Shown: piece after piece, positions 34,314 to 42,754 of the stretch
Layout: each line of letters starts with the position of its first letter
Position numbering within the stretch: the first letter of the stretch is position 1
Assembly (NCBI RefSeq): GCF_000327485.1
Contig: NC_019943.1
Span: forward strand, 1,860,001-1,924,000
Length of the DNA stretch: 64,000 nt
Origin: Methanoregula formicica SMSP
GTDB lineage: Archaea; Halobacteriota; Methanomicrobia; Methanomicrobiales; Methanospirillaceae
Direction of reading: 5' to 3'
Notes under the pieces: generated by a model
The model's input: only the letters and a program-made list of their open reading frames with translations
Database searches by the model: none
Told to the model about the DNA's origin: nothing
Program-made: the position numbers and the translations under genes

Positions 34314-35537
34314 TCATGCGTTACCGGAATAATGATTCCGCTTTTTAAGGCAATATCCTAAGGCAGCTCCGGTAAGAAGCAGAAGACCCCAGGAGATCGG
34401 ATCAATTCCGCTCTGAACAGTTGTTGCCAGCGCTACTGGCTGCATGGGGGAAATATTCCCAGACACGGTCGGAGTGGTTTCCATATCCCGAGCCAATCCC
34501 GGTAGTGGCATACTCCAGATGTCGCCAGCTATCCGGTAATTGTCCGTGCCACCAAGAATCCAGATCCCGTCCTTGAACACAACGACTCCCTGCAAAAAGC
34601 GTGGGCTGAACCCGGGGTCTTCATTCTCGAGCGTCCAGTTATTACCATCGGGCGAAGACCAGACTTCGCTGAATGCGTGGGGGGAAGCATATTTTGTATG
34701 TTTTGCCAGGGTTTCCCAGTTTCCCCCGCCGATAACCCAGATCTTCCGGTTCGCGGAAACTACTGGAGTAAATTCCTGGTATTTGAACGGAGCATCTGCT
34801 GTGACCAATGTCCAGTTTAATCCGTTTTTGGAAGACCACACATCTTTCGATCCACCTTCGCTGATATACGTATAATCCGTGACGGGATCCGTGTATGTAC
34901 TGTCTCCGGTACCTCCGACCAAATAGAGCCGGTCATTAAATACCACAATTCCCTTTCCATACCTCGGGCTGAATGACGTGCTGTTCGTGATCTCAGTCCA
35001 TGTTATCCCATCAGGAGACGACCAGACGTCGTTTTTCAGATTGTCAAATGTGCCTCCGCCGATAACCCAGAGCCGGTTGTCAAAATCTGCTACCCCCATA
35101 TCGCTGCGCGGACTGAACCCGGCATGCCCGGTTTCCAGCGTCCATGTTACCCCATCGGGAGATGACCAGACATCATTCGTTCCGGATCCTCCTATGACCC
35201 AGAGCCGTTCATGAAATACCAGTACACCATGACCGGAACGCGGGCTGAAAGCTGCGTGATCGGTCACCTTTTCCCATGATTGCCCATCGGGAGATGACCA
35301 GATGTCATTCATATCGCAGGTCGAATTACCGGAACAACCCCAGAAGTATCCATTGCGGGTATGACCGCCAATCACCCAGATGTGGTCGTGGAATACTGCC
35401 GTACCGAAATCATATCGTGGCCCGAATTCAGGGGATATGGCGACATTACTCCAGTTTCCCGTATGAGGTTCTTCTGCACCGACAATCCCGGTACTAAAAA
35501 TGAGCAACGAAATAATCAGAATATGGCGGGCGTTCAC
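34314..35537 (-). CDS. surface Kelch-type beta-propeller protein, cassette operon 5
   Basis: About 407 residues from the GTG at 35537, which has GGGAGG 7 bp upstream; the TTG at 35552 lies inside that ribosome site. Signal peptide (ILIISLLIFSTGIVGA). Six Kelch-like repeats with the pattern F-x-x-R-x-x-G...D-R-L-W-V-I-G-G...N-D-V-W-S-S-P-D-G-x-x-W (e.g. NDVWSSPDGVTWTLETGHAG). C-terminal membrane helix and KKRNHYSGNA tail. It follows the glutamic-peptidase-like gene by 28 bp and forms the L5 operon. It repeats the rule that a cassette-driven secreted protein is followed by an anchored propeller. Confidence 0.8.
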   Translation of the reverse strand: MNARHILIISLLIFSTGIVGAEEPHTGNWSNVAISPEFGPRYDFGTAVFHDHIWVIGGHTRNGYFWGCSGNSTCDMNDIWSSPDGQSWEKVTDHAAFSPRSGHGVLVFHERLWVIGGSGTNDVWSSPDGVTWTLETGHAGFSPRSDMGVADFDNRLWVIGGGTFDNLKNDVWSSPDGITWTEITNSTSFSPRYGKGIVVFNDRLYLVGGTGDSTYTDPVTDYTYISEGGSKDVWSSKNGLNWTLVTADAPFKYQEFTPVVSANRKIWVIGGGNWETLAKHTKYASPHAFSEVWSSPDGNNWTLENEDPGFSPRFLQGVVVFKDGIWILGGTDNYRIAGDIWSMPLPGLARDMETTPTVSGNISPMQPVALATTVQSGIDPISWGLLLLTGAALGYCLKKRNHYSGNA

Positions 35538-35565
35538 TGGTATTCCTCCCAAAAAAAGAAGGGGG

Positions 35566-36882
35566 TTAATTGTTGCCGGTATTCAGTGAAATCGATGCAG
35601 GCCATGATGAATTCGTTACCGATAAACCGTAAGCAGTCGGACTCCAGTTCGCCGTATTAACATATCCGGGCATAGATGCCGGTATCACAGAATTCCCATA
35701 TATATCATTGATAATAATATTAGTAAATGTTGTGTTTCCCGGCAGGTAACTGGAGTTGTAGGATTGCGGGTTTAAGGCAACGGTATTCCATCCCTCGAGT
35801 ACAGTATATGCTTGAAGATTGCGATAGGTCAGATCTGAAGACTGAGATGAATTCAGGAAGAGTGTCGAACTGATCCCCAATGTCAGGTCAGTAATCGCGC
35901 CACTCCAGATTGCTCCCGAGTGGTAAAGATTTCCCTGGATGAGATCTCCCGATTCAACCAGTTCTCCGGTCGAAGGGATTCCGTATCTCCGAGTTGAGTG
36001 AATCCCATTCCCGTTATTCTCCTTGGGAGAAATCCACCACGATGCGATGCTCCAGTTCGCTTCAGTGGGATAAGGATCACTTGCTTTGCTTCGTACATAC
36101 CATTCAAGAACCGGCTGAAGGAGGTAGGTCCCATTGGTGTCTTCTAGACCATTCCAGACAGTGCTTTGCGATCCATCGATAGAAATTCCCGGAGTGTAGG
36201 GAGAAACAAGGACAGGTTCTTTTGGGACATTCCACCGGGCAGAGAATTGTCCAACCGTTGAAATTCGCGCTGTTTCACCGTATTCAATCCATTGCGGTGA
36301 CAGTGTCTGGGGGCTGCAGGTCTGCAATGATGACGAAACGAATTCGTGTACCCCGCCGGATTTTCCAACTATCGATACTATCCGGTTATTATTGAAGAAC
36401 ACATGGGTAATATCGCCTTTGTCAACGATCAGGGATTGATCCGGGACTTCGAATACGAATGTTGCCGGCAATGCTCCGCCAACAATATTGATCAGTGGTG
36501 CAGTTGCATCGTCAACAGCAAAGAGTTGGATCCCGTCAGAATCAAATACCGTTGTTACCCCGTTGTTGGAATGCTCGACAATAGCACCAAATGGAAGATT
36601 TGTCACAATGGGGACTGCCGATTCAGTTACCCTCATGGCAACCTGCGAGCTCTGCGTACTATCGCTCATCCTGAATTCTCCATTGATTATTGCTTTCTTC
36701 TGGGTCTGGAGGTATTGTAACCGAGGTAATTGAGTATTACTCTGGTTGAGGGAAGCAGCGTTCAGTTCTGATATTTTTTCACTATCGGTAGCACTCAAAG
36801 CATTCGCACTCACCATCGGTACCATCGCCATCGCCGCCACCAGCAGTGCCAGCAGGACGACCCATGTTTTAGGTATGTTCAT
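35566..36882 (-). CDS. secreted glutamic-peptidase-like protein, cassette operon 5
   Basis: 438 residues; signal peptide MNIPKTWVVLLALLVAAMAM as in 20561-21469. Propeptide-like part (FGAIVEHSNNGVTTVFDSDG) as in the paralogue 26470-27693. The domain at about 205-400 matches the eqolisin (G1) order more clearly: VGQFSARWNVPKEP, VWNGLEDTNGTYLLQPVLEW (family W-x-G-x-x-G...L-Q), and NLQAYTVLEGWNTV (family A-E-W-I-V-E). The LQ Gln and VLEG Glu are candidate catalytic residues. Many N-x-S/T sequons. Leads the L5 operon, followed by the Kelch protein. Fold inferred from motif order only. Confidence 0.62.
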   Translation of the reverse strand: MNIPKTWVVLLALLVAAMAMVPMVSANALSATDSEKISELNAASLNQSNTQLPRLQYLQTQKKAIINGEFRMSDSTQSSQVAMRVTESAVPIVTNLPFGAIVEHSNNGVTTVFDSDGIQLFAVDDATAPLINIVGGALPATFVFEVPDQSLIVDKGDITHVFFNNNRIVSIVGKSGGVHEFVSSSLQTCSPQTLSPQWIEYGETARISTVGQFSARWNVPKEPVLVSPYTPGISIDGSQSTVWNGLEDTNGTYLLQPVLEWYVRSKASDPYPTEANWSIASWWISPKENNGNGIHSTRRYGIPSTGELVESGDLIQGNLYHSGAIWSGAITDLTLGISSTLFLNSSQSSDLTYRNLQAYTVLEGWNTVALNPQSYNSSYLPGNTTFTNIIINDIYGNSVIPASMPGYVNTANWSPTAYGLSVTNSSWPASISLNTGNN

Positions 36883-37105
36883 TTTTCTTCAACTCCATTT
36901 TTTCCAGAGGCTCCGCTCACCGGCACAAAGAAAACTCCTCAGAGAATCAGAAGACTATCTTCACGTGCATTCGGGCAGGATCCGGGTCCAGCCGCACTTC
37001 GATCCGGGGCGGGCCCGTCCTCAGGTTCTGGGACAACCTCCGGCTGTCCACGGGTTCAAATTATAGTTTATTATAAATACGATTTGTCGGTCAAAACTTA
37101 ACACG
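36883..37105 (-). promoter_or_regulatory. shared promoter-operator-leader cassette, copy L5
   Basis: Operator TTTGTCGGTCAAAACTTAACACG at 37083-37105; TATA region 37059-37079 (one T-to-G change); leader to the ATG at 36882. Hairpin 1 as in L4; second hairpin GAAGA-tag-TCTTC, a third loop variant on the same stem. Together with L1 it carries the MNIPKTWVV signal-peptide type. Confidence 0.8.
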
Positions 37106-37215
37106 TCCGGACACTTGCATACAGGAAACCCGGTTTCTTATCCACTGCAATGAAAAAACTGAAAAAATACAACCCGGAGAGAGAAAGGATGTGATACCAT
37201 GGTTTCTCCCCGGAT
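37106..37215. repeat. duplicated block upstream of cassette L5
   Basis: About 110 bp (CCGGACACTTGCATACAGG through CCATGGTTTCTCCCCGGATC) that recurs upstream of L1 (21689-21800) and L4 (34138-34243). It has no frame kept in all copies. It extends the copied unit in these three loci to about 390 bp including the signal peptide. Confidence 0.75.
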
Positions 37216-37268
37216 CGGCGGAAAAAACAACAACCGCCATTCCACATAACCTGTTTTTTTATAAACGA

Positions 37269-37323
37269 TTTGTCGGTCAAAACTTAATCTTTGGAAAAAA
37301 CGTGTTAAGTTTTGGCCGACAAA
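37269..37323. promoter_or_regulatory. operator-like inverted repeat, motif B, before module B
   Basis: Left arm TTTGTCGGTCAAAACTTAA (37269-37287); right arm (37301-37323) is the exact reverse complement of TTTGTCGGCCAAAACTTAACACG. The same element precedes the TATA box in all five cassettes. Here it occurs as two facing copies 13 bp apart. On the minus strand the left arm is followed by TTTATAAAAAAA, a TATA box at the cassette spacing; on the plus strand the right arm leads to the secreted-protein gene at 37363. It links the module B regulator with the cassettes. Confidence 0.75.
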
Positions 37324-37362
37324 AGGGATTATCCATCCCGCTTCATGCTACCCTGTGATACC

Positions 37363-37818
37363 ATGAAGGTTCACTGGCTGGCACTGTTGTTCATTGTTGG
37401 ATTGGCACTGTCCATTCCATCGGTATCGGCAAAGGTAATCGAAGAAAAGGACGGGTATACTGTCACTACTGTTGAAAATGCACCGTCACGGTTCGCCGAT
37501 GTTTTTGCATTAACATCGTATACCATTACCCAGGGCCAGACCCGCTGGCACACGACATCCGTTCCATCGGGTGCGACAAGGTTCTTTTCCAACCTGAACT
37601 GGGGGACTTCCGCAAACTCACTGGCGTTAACCCTCTATACACCGGATGCATCGGTACTCGGACCGTATTACGATCCTGCCGATGGAGTCATCGATGGTCG
37701 TATCTACCTGATGGTAACCCGTTCCGGTGGCCTTCCATCAGGAACCTGGTCATCGAAGGTGTACGGAAGCTCGGTAACCGGAACACAGACCTATTCGTAC
37801 TCTGCATCCGGGTATTGA
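37363..37818 (+). CDS. secreted PPC-like domain protein, module B
   Basis: 151 residues from the ATG at 37363 (ATGs further up would spoil the signal peptide WLALLFIVGLALSIPSVSA). The mature protein is a single beta-sandwich-like domain with TRWHTTSVPSGATRFFSNLN, LYTPDASVLGPYYDPADGVI, DGRIYLMVTRSGGLPSGTW and the end TGTQTYSYSASGY. The same domain forms the C-terminal half of 10799-11512 and, decayed, 50708-50975. Small exported protein without catalytic motif, next to the membrane regulator (35 bp gap). It may be the ligand, co-sensor or target of that regulator. Confidence 0.75.
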   Translation: MKVHWLALLFIVGLALSIPSVSAKVIEEKDGYTVTTVENAPSRFADVFALTSYTITQGQTRWHTTSVPSGATRFFSNLNWGTSANSLALTLYTPDASVLGPYYDPADGVIDGRIYLMVTRSGGLPSGTWSSKVYGSSVTGTQTYSYSASGY

Positions 37819-37853
37819 CCACAACCCTTTTTTCATAAGGGGGAGAAAAATTA

Positions 37854-38663
37854 TTGTCGATGAATACTTCACGATTCCTGGTATTTTTCATTCTTTTATC
37901 CATCTGCCCACTCATGGTTGGCCATGCCACCGCAGAGAATTTTGGCGGATATATCGTCTCGCCGGTTCCTTCAGGAATGGATCCGGGAACCCCATTTGCG
38001 ACAAAAGAGGTCAGTTTCTGGGAACTACCCCTCCAGGTTATTCTTCTGTCCCTCGCCCTGTCCGTTTCGCCGCTTCTTGAACTAGTAACTCAAGTGGTCC
38101 TGTTCACAAAATTCTACCTGTATCTGGGCTATCGGAAAGTTGCCAGAAAAAACCTTTTTTTTAACGATACCCGGGTACAGGTTTATCAGTGCATCCAGGA
38201 AAATCCCGGTATCTTTTTCAATGAGATCGTCCGGAAAACCGGTGTGAAACGAGGAACACTCCGCTACCATCTGATACTATTGCACACAAACAAAAAAATT
38301 TCCATCCTTGAGTCTGAAGGAAACGCACGATATTTTGAAAAATCCAAAAAATATTCCGGCCGGGAAATGATCGTTTTAAAATTCATCCAGAATACAACAG
38401 ACCGGCGGATCCTGCTGTTGCTCATGAATGATCCTGAGTTAAACCGGAAGGAGCTGGGAAACAGACTGGGGATTTCCGGATTAATGGTTACATGGTATAC
38501 GAAACGACTCAGTGACGCCGGTATAATATCTCTTGAAAAGTCTGGAAAAAATGCCAGGTATGAAATACCGCCGGAGGTACGGAATTATCTGGAAAAATAC
38601 CTGATCCAAAAGAGTGACATTATGCAAACAGGAATGGCCGACAACATTTCTCAATCCGCATGA
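37854..38663 (+). CDS. membrane-bound double winged-helix regulator, module B
   Basis: 269 residues. TTG start at 37854 has GGGGGAG 8 bp upstream; the ATG at 37860 is the alternative. Signal/membrane helix (FLVFFILLSICPLMVGHA), short outside part with FGGYIVSPVPSGMDPGTPF, second hydrophobic region (about 55-90), then two winged helices: VYQCIQENPGIFFNEIVRKT and GVKRGTLRYHLILLH, then NRKELGNRLGISGLMVTWYT and KRLSDAGIISLEKSGKNARY. Paralogue of 11512-12375 and of the broken 49868-50660. Located behind the motif B inverted repeat, so it is the best candidate to bind motif B and control the five cassettes; this is inference. Confidence 0.82.
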   Translation: MSMNTSRFLVFFILLSICPLMVGHATAENFGGYIVSPVPSGMDPGTPFATKEVSFWELPLQVILLSLALSVSPLLELVTQVVLFTKFYLYLGYRKVARKNLFFNDTRVQVYQCIQENPGIFFNEIVRKTGVKRGTLRYHLILLHTNKKISILESEGNARYFEKSKKYSGREMIVLKFIQNTTDRRILLLLMNDPELNRKELGNRLGISGLMVTWYTKRLSDAGIISLEKSGKNARYEIPPEVRNYLEKYLIQKSDIMQTGMADNISQSA

Positions 38664-39072
38664 TGCTATAATTCCATATACCGCTAACCACATCTGCCGA
38701 TATCTGATATTCCCTGAAAAAGCCGATCGAAAAATATCCTCTTGGGCACTCACCACAATACTTTGTCTTCCGGAAGCTCGAATGCTGGAATTATGAGATA
38801 TGAGCAGACCGCAGGGCTTAGTGTATTCCCCCTGATTTTGGAAATAGGAACAATAGAATAATCCGATTACCGAGCCGGATGGAGAGAACTACCGCATACG
38901 ATTCACCCTGCCTGCTCACCATAGTGGCAATTTATATTAATCGAAGGTAATGATCCTCATTGTATACGGGATCTGCGATTAAGGGCTTTCGTCATATCGC
39001 CACCATTCACTTCGGGAAATTCATTGCACGGTGCCGCCCCCAAGAGCAGAAAAGACAGACCAGGAGAGATGT
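38664..39072. other. intergenic, promoter of the fusion gene
   Basis: 409 bp. A TATA-like CAATTTATATTAATCG lies at about 38929-38944, and AGGAGAG stands 6 bp before the ATG at 39073, so transcription with a leader of about 100 nt is plausible. No gene or repeat seen otherwise. Confidence 0.45.
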
Positions 39073-41436
39073 ATGGCTGATGTATCGCGTATTGCTCTGA
39101 TAAGTATCATTCTTGCATTTTGTGCAATTATCGGGATCCAGATCATTGGGAGTGTCACTATCGCTGATCATTCCCGGGAGATCCTGGATCAGATTGGATC
39201 GCTTCCGCAGGACCAGCTTGCCAGTGAAAAAACAAAACAGGAGGTTGTTGCCCTCAAAATAGAATCTGAGACAAAAGCCCTCTTCTGGACCAGCCTTCTT
39301 GGAAGCGTAGGAACATTTTTGGCAGTGCTTGCGGCATTGATCGGGCTCTGGCAGGGGCTGCGGGATTACTGGTCGAACCGGGAGAAAGAACGGCTTGACC
39401 GGGCAGCAACCGATCTGAATGCGATGTGGGAAGGACTCGCAAATACCGATTCCCGGGTGAGAGCTGGTGCGGTTGTGGGCCTGCAGCACTTTTTTACTCC
39501 GGATAAACTCGACTACCATTCCCGCATTTTATCCGCACTGGCAGTGACAGCCCGCCTTGAAAAGGATCCTGTTATCGAAAATGTCCTCACAACAACGATC
39601 CAGCAGGGGATGCGTCAGGTACCATGGGAGATCCTCCATCAGATCTCGTGGCAGGGTGTGCGGTTGAAAGGGATCAACCTTTCAAAAACCCCGTTATGTA
39701 AATGCGATTTCCGGGATGCTTACCTGGAAAACGCCAATTTCCAGGAATGCGATCTCTCTGACACTGTATTCACTGCCGCCAACCTGAAAGGTGCCAGGCT
39801 CGACAACTGCCGCCTTTCTCATACAAACCTCGAATATGCCGATCTTGCCGGCGCAAGCCTGGCGGGAGCCGCGCTCCCCGGATGCAACCTGAACAATGCG
39901 CAGGTACTGAATCTCGACCTCGAAAAGACAGATCTTCGCGGGGCTGTATTGGATCCGGATGAATTTCCCTGGAGACTGACAAAGAACTGGCGCCATGCGG
40001 CCCTGCCTGAGGGCATCAGGGAGCACCTGGTAACACAGTACGGTGGCGATGTGCGCGGAAAAAAAGTACTGATGATGATCTGGGAATTTCCGCCCTTTGC
40101 TATCGGGGGGGCCTGGACTGCCGCATACCATATCATCAGGAACCTGCGGAGACAGGGTGCGGATCTCGTAGTGATGGTGCCATGGAAACGGTCGGACCTT
40201 AACCTGGACCTTTTCGGGAATGAGGTCGAGCTGGTCACCCTGGAGATCGTTCCACCCGCGATCGATGGCGCAGCACACGATCGTACATCACCACAACCGT
40301 ACCTCTCCTATGGTTCACCCTACAGCAGGTTCCCGGAACACTATGCCTATTCCCCCTACGAATCATACTCCCAAAGGCAAAGGTATTCGGCGTATGGACA
40401 ATTCTCACCATACACGGGATCAGACCGGACAACTGGCCGGCATACTTCGCAACCCGGCAGGGAAATCCCTGTCTTGAGAGAAGGGCCAATAAGTGGTCTG
40501 GTAAGACAGTTCCAGCGTGGTGCCTTACACTACCTTCGCCAAAACCCGGCACAATTCGATAGTATTTATGCTGCGGACTGGCTCACGTTCTGGGCAGCGG
40601 AAGAGGTGTCCAGAAGATCAGGGAAACCCTGGATCGCTCACTTCCATTCAACGGAGTTTGACCGCCGTCCCGATGACCCGGATGAGGTTATTGTCGCCAT
40701 CGAACAACGCGGCGCCCGGTCTGCGGACAGGATCCTGACTCCCAGCCACAGTACTGCGACAACAATCAGCAAGCACTATAAAATACCGGATCCAAAAACA
40801 GCACCGGATTCAAAAATAACCGTTGTGCCAAACCTGGTATCTGAGGAGATCATTCCCGTCCCGGAGTTTGGATCCTACGAGACCAAGCGGGTACTTTTTA
40901 TTGGAAGACTTACCCGTCAGAAGGGCCCGGATCTCTTTGTAGAGACATGCGGGGAACTGAGCCGGCTTTTGCCATCTGCGCACTTCGCCATACACGGTTC
41001 AGGTGAAGAAAAGCGAGCTGTCATGGATCTGGCAAACCACCATGGTATCGACATTGCGTTTTCAGAATTCACTGAATGGGAATCACGGGGTGGAGCATTT
41101 GGTACTGCTTCAGCCGTGCTTGTCACATCCCGTTCCGAACCGTTCGGCATGGTGATCCTGGAGGCTATGGAACGGGGTGTTCCTGTACTGTACCCGAAAT
41201 ATGCCGGAGCTGCAGAAGTGTTAAAATCCGGTATCACGATCAACCCGGAAGATCCACGGGGCACCGCAAAAGAGCTCAGATGCCTCCTGACAGACAGGGA
41301 CCATTGGAGCGAGGTCGTGAAGTCCCAGAGCGATGAAATCAGGAATTACTATTCCCGTAACTATGCAGATAGACTAATGGACATTTTCCAGACTATGCCG
41401 GTGAGCGCAAATCCTGCGGATCATTCTACCTCCTGA
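39073..41436 (+). CDS. membrane-pentapeptide repeat-glycosyltransferase fusion
   Basis: 787 residues from the ATG at 39073 (AGGAG 6 bp upstream). Domain order: two membrane helices (about 8-28 and 72-95); a helical linker; pentapeptide repeats (about 205-300: CDFRDAYLENANFQECDLSD, ANLKGARLDNCRLSHTNLEY, ADLAGASLAGAALPGCNLNN); then a GT-B glycosyltransferase of the GT4/GT5 type with an N-terminal VLMMIWEFPPFAIGGAWTAA (about 330), an unusual Tyr/Pro-rich insert (SYGSPYSRFPEHYAYSPYES), AHFHSTEFDRR, RVLFIGRLTRQKGPDLF, and the E-x7-E motif EPFGMVILE. It would transfer sugar at the membrane. The combination is uncommon; no frameshift or join is visible. Confidence 0.85.
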   Translation: MADVSRIALISIILAFCAIIGIQIIGSVTIADHSREILDQIGSLPQDQLASEKTKQEVVALKIESETKALFWTSLLGSVGTFLAVLAALIGLWQGLRDYWSNREKERLDRAATDLNAMWEGLANTDSRVRAGAVVGLQHFFTPDKLDYHSRILSALAVTARLEKDPVIENVLTTTIQQGMRQVPWEILHQISWQGVRLKGINLSKTPLCKCDFRDAYLENANFQECDLSDTVFTAANLKGARLDNCRLSHTNLEYADLAGASLAGAALPGCNLNNAQVLNLDLEKTDLRGAVLDPDEFPWRLTKNWRHAALPEGIREHLVTQYGGDVRGKKVLMMIWEFPPFAIGGAWTAAYHIIRNLRRQGADLVVMVPWKRSDLNLDLFGNEVELVTLEIVPPAIDGAAHDRTSPQPYLSYGSPYSRFPEHYAYSPYESYSQRQRYSAYGQFSPYTGSDRTTGRHTSQPGREIPVLREGPISGLVRQFQRGALHYLRQNPAQFDSIYAADWLTFWAAEEVSRRSGKPWIAHFHSTEFDRRPDDPDEVIVAIEQRGARSADRILTPSHSTATTISKHYKIPDPKTAPDSKITVVPNLVSEEIIPVPEFGSYETKRVLFIGRLTRQKGPDLFVETCGELSRLLPSAHFAIHGSGEEKRAVMDLANHHGIDIAFSEFTEWESRGGAFGTASAVLVTSRSEPFGMVILEAMERGVPVLYPKYAGAAEVLKSGITINPEDPRGTAKELRCLLTDRDHWSEVVKSQSDEIRNYYSRNYADRLMDIFQTMPVSANPADHSTS

Positions 41437-41643
41437 TGGTTTTGTGTATCTCAGAAAAACCATTTTTCCCATGCCATTGCCGTTTACCAAATCCCGGGCA
41501 CGGATATCATCCTCTCCCGTCAGTTCCCCACCCTTAATAAGCAATCACAGCCGTCCCATTCTTCGCCTTCTTTTTTGATGGTTCAGGAAAGCAGCTCTTC
41601 TCTCCTCACCATCTTTTCCCATAATTTCCACCCGATTCTTGCA
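41437..41643. other. intergenic, no gene seen
   Basis: 207 bp between the fusion gene and the metallophosphoesterase remnant. No supported feature. Confidence 0.4.
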
Positions 41644-41994
41644 TCACTCATTTTTCTCCAGGGATTTTGCCCGGATCTCTTTAGCGGTATCCATAATTTT
41701 CTCAACCGGGAAATGTCGTATGCACCGGATCTCACGGGTATCCACTCATTGCATCAATGCAACGCCGGTTTTATCGATATAGACAAAACTATCGGTATCA
41801 CACCCCTCCTTCACCCACATTCCGTCATTGATCAACAGGGCGGGTTCGCGCTGTTTCCGTGTATCCGTTTGGTCTTTGTTCTTCTCGTTCAGGTAATAAT
41901 CCGCAATAGGGGTATGGCCAAATACAAGCACTTCGGCGTTGTAGTTATATACGTCCGCTTTTTTGGCCCTCCTCCAAATTTTCACGGGCCCCAT
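41644..41994 (-). pseudogene. metallophosphoesterase C-terminal remnant with internal stop
   Basis: The frame from 41994 reads VYNYNAEVLVFGHTPIADYY and EPALLINDGMWVKEGCDTDS, i.e. the final GH(T)x motif and C-terminal strands of calcineurin-like phosphoesterases (the His after GHT is a Pro here). It stops with TGA at 41746-41748, but the same frame continues with VDTREIRCIRHFPVEKIMDT and AKEIRAKSLEKNE to a TGA at 41644. The internal stop looks like a TGG-to-TGA change. The N-terminal catalytic part is missing; an in-frame stop lies just upstream. A dead gene. Confidence 0.65.
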
Positions 41995-42075
41995 GTGGAA
42001 AAATCAACCGGAATGAAACCCAGGAAAAACGAATCCCGCAGTTACCACGACGATCGTTTCAGAGGAAAGAGGAGT

Positions 42076-42669
42076 TCAGGACCGGCTCTCCCCGTTACGC
42101 TCTGCCCATTCGCGGCCGTACACCAGGTTGTTGCGGAGCGCTGCATCGACGACCAGCCAGAAAAATGCCGGCCCGACAACCATCGCCCAGAAGAGGTTGT
42201 TGCCGAGGTAACTGAGGACCTTGGCGAGGAACGGCCGGTCAAAGAAGACGGTGCCGCACGCGGCAAGGAGCACCATGCAGGAGCAGACCACGATAAGGCT
42301 TGTGGCAAGGAAACAGGCGATGGTATGATAATCCCTGCGGATCGCCTGCCCCCGCATCAGCTGGTGAAAGAAGCGGTAGGAGAGATAGGGGATGAGGACA
42401 TTGACGAGAAAGCCGAAAATACTCATCGCGGACCACGAGCCACCAAAGAAATCCCCGGCAATGTTTCCGATCCCAAGGCCCCAGGCTGCCGCCGGGCCAA
42501 AGAGGATCCCGAGGGTGACAAGCATGAACGCGGCAGGGCGCAGCGAAATGCCGAAGATATCGATGCCGGGGTAATTGAACGGGATGAGGACGAGGACGTA
42601 AAAGAGTGCGGTTGCGCCAATCCATATCCGCCCGTTCCGGTCGGTCCAGACACCTGCAAGCTCATGCAT
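42076..42669 (-). CDS. membrane protein, ECF-transporter S-component-like
   Basis: 197 residues with five or six membrane helices. The first half (IDIFGISLRPAAFMLVTLGI, LFGPAAAWGLGIGNIAGDFF, GGSWSAMSIFGFLVNVLIPY) has the pattern of QueT-type or related ECF transporter substrate-binding subunits, where the R-x-A start, G-P-x-x-G loop and N-x-x-G-D occur. No ECF ATPase or T subunit is adjacent, so it would depend on a shared module elsewhere. Substrate cannot be told from the sequence. Flanked by pseudogenes on both sides. Confidence 0.6.
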   Translation of the reverse strand: MHELAGVWTDRNGRIWIGATALFYVLVLIPFNYPGIDIFGISLRPAAFMLVTLGILFGPAAAWGLGIGNIAGDFFGGSWSAMSIFGFLVNVLIPYLSYRFFHQLMRGQAIRRDYHTIACFLATSLIVVCSCMVLLAACGTVFFDRPFLAKVLSYLGNNLFWAMVVGPAFFWLVVDAALRNNLVYGREWAERNGESRS

Positions 42670-42754
42670 TCTTCATATCTAGGATGAGCCCGAGTAAAAA
42701 CCCTGCGGGAGGATGGTTCCGGGACACCGGCCCGGTCCAGTTTCCTTGTGAAAA

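Noticed and set aside
37098-37280. Small ORF (WYHILSLSGLYFFSFF) behind the left arm of the motif B inverted repeat
   Set aside because: The same DNA is duplicated at 21.7 and 34.2 kb but the frame is not kept there, so it is not a conserved gene, although the TATA box suggests some leftward transcription.
41575-42687. 370-codon plus-strand ORF
   Set aside because: It overlaps the well-supported membrane protein gene 42076-42669 and the phosphoesterase remnant on the other strand and has no recognisable domain; an antisense shadow in GC-rich DNA.
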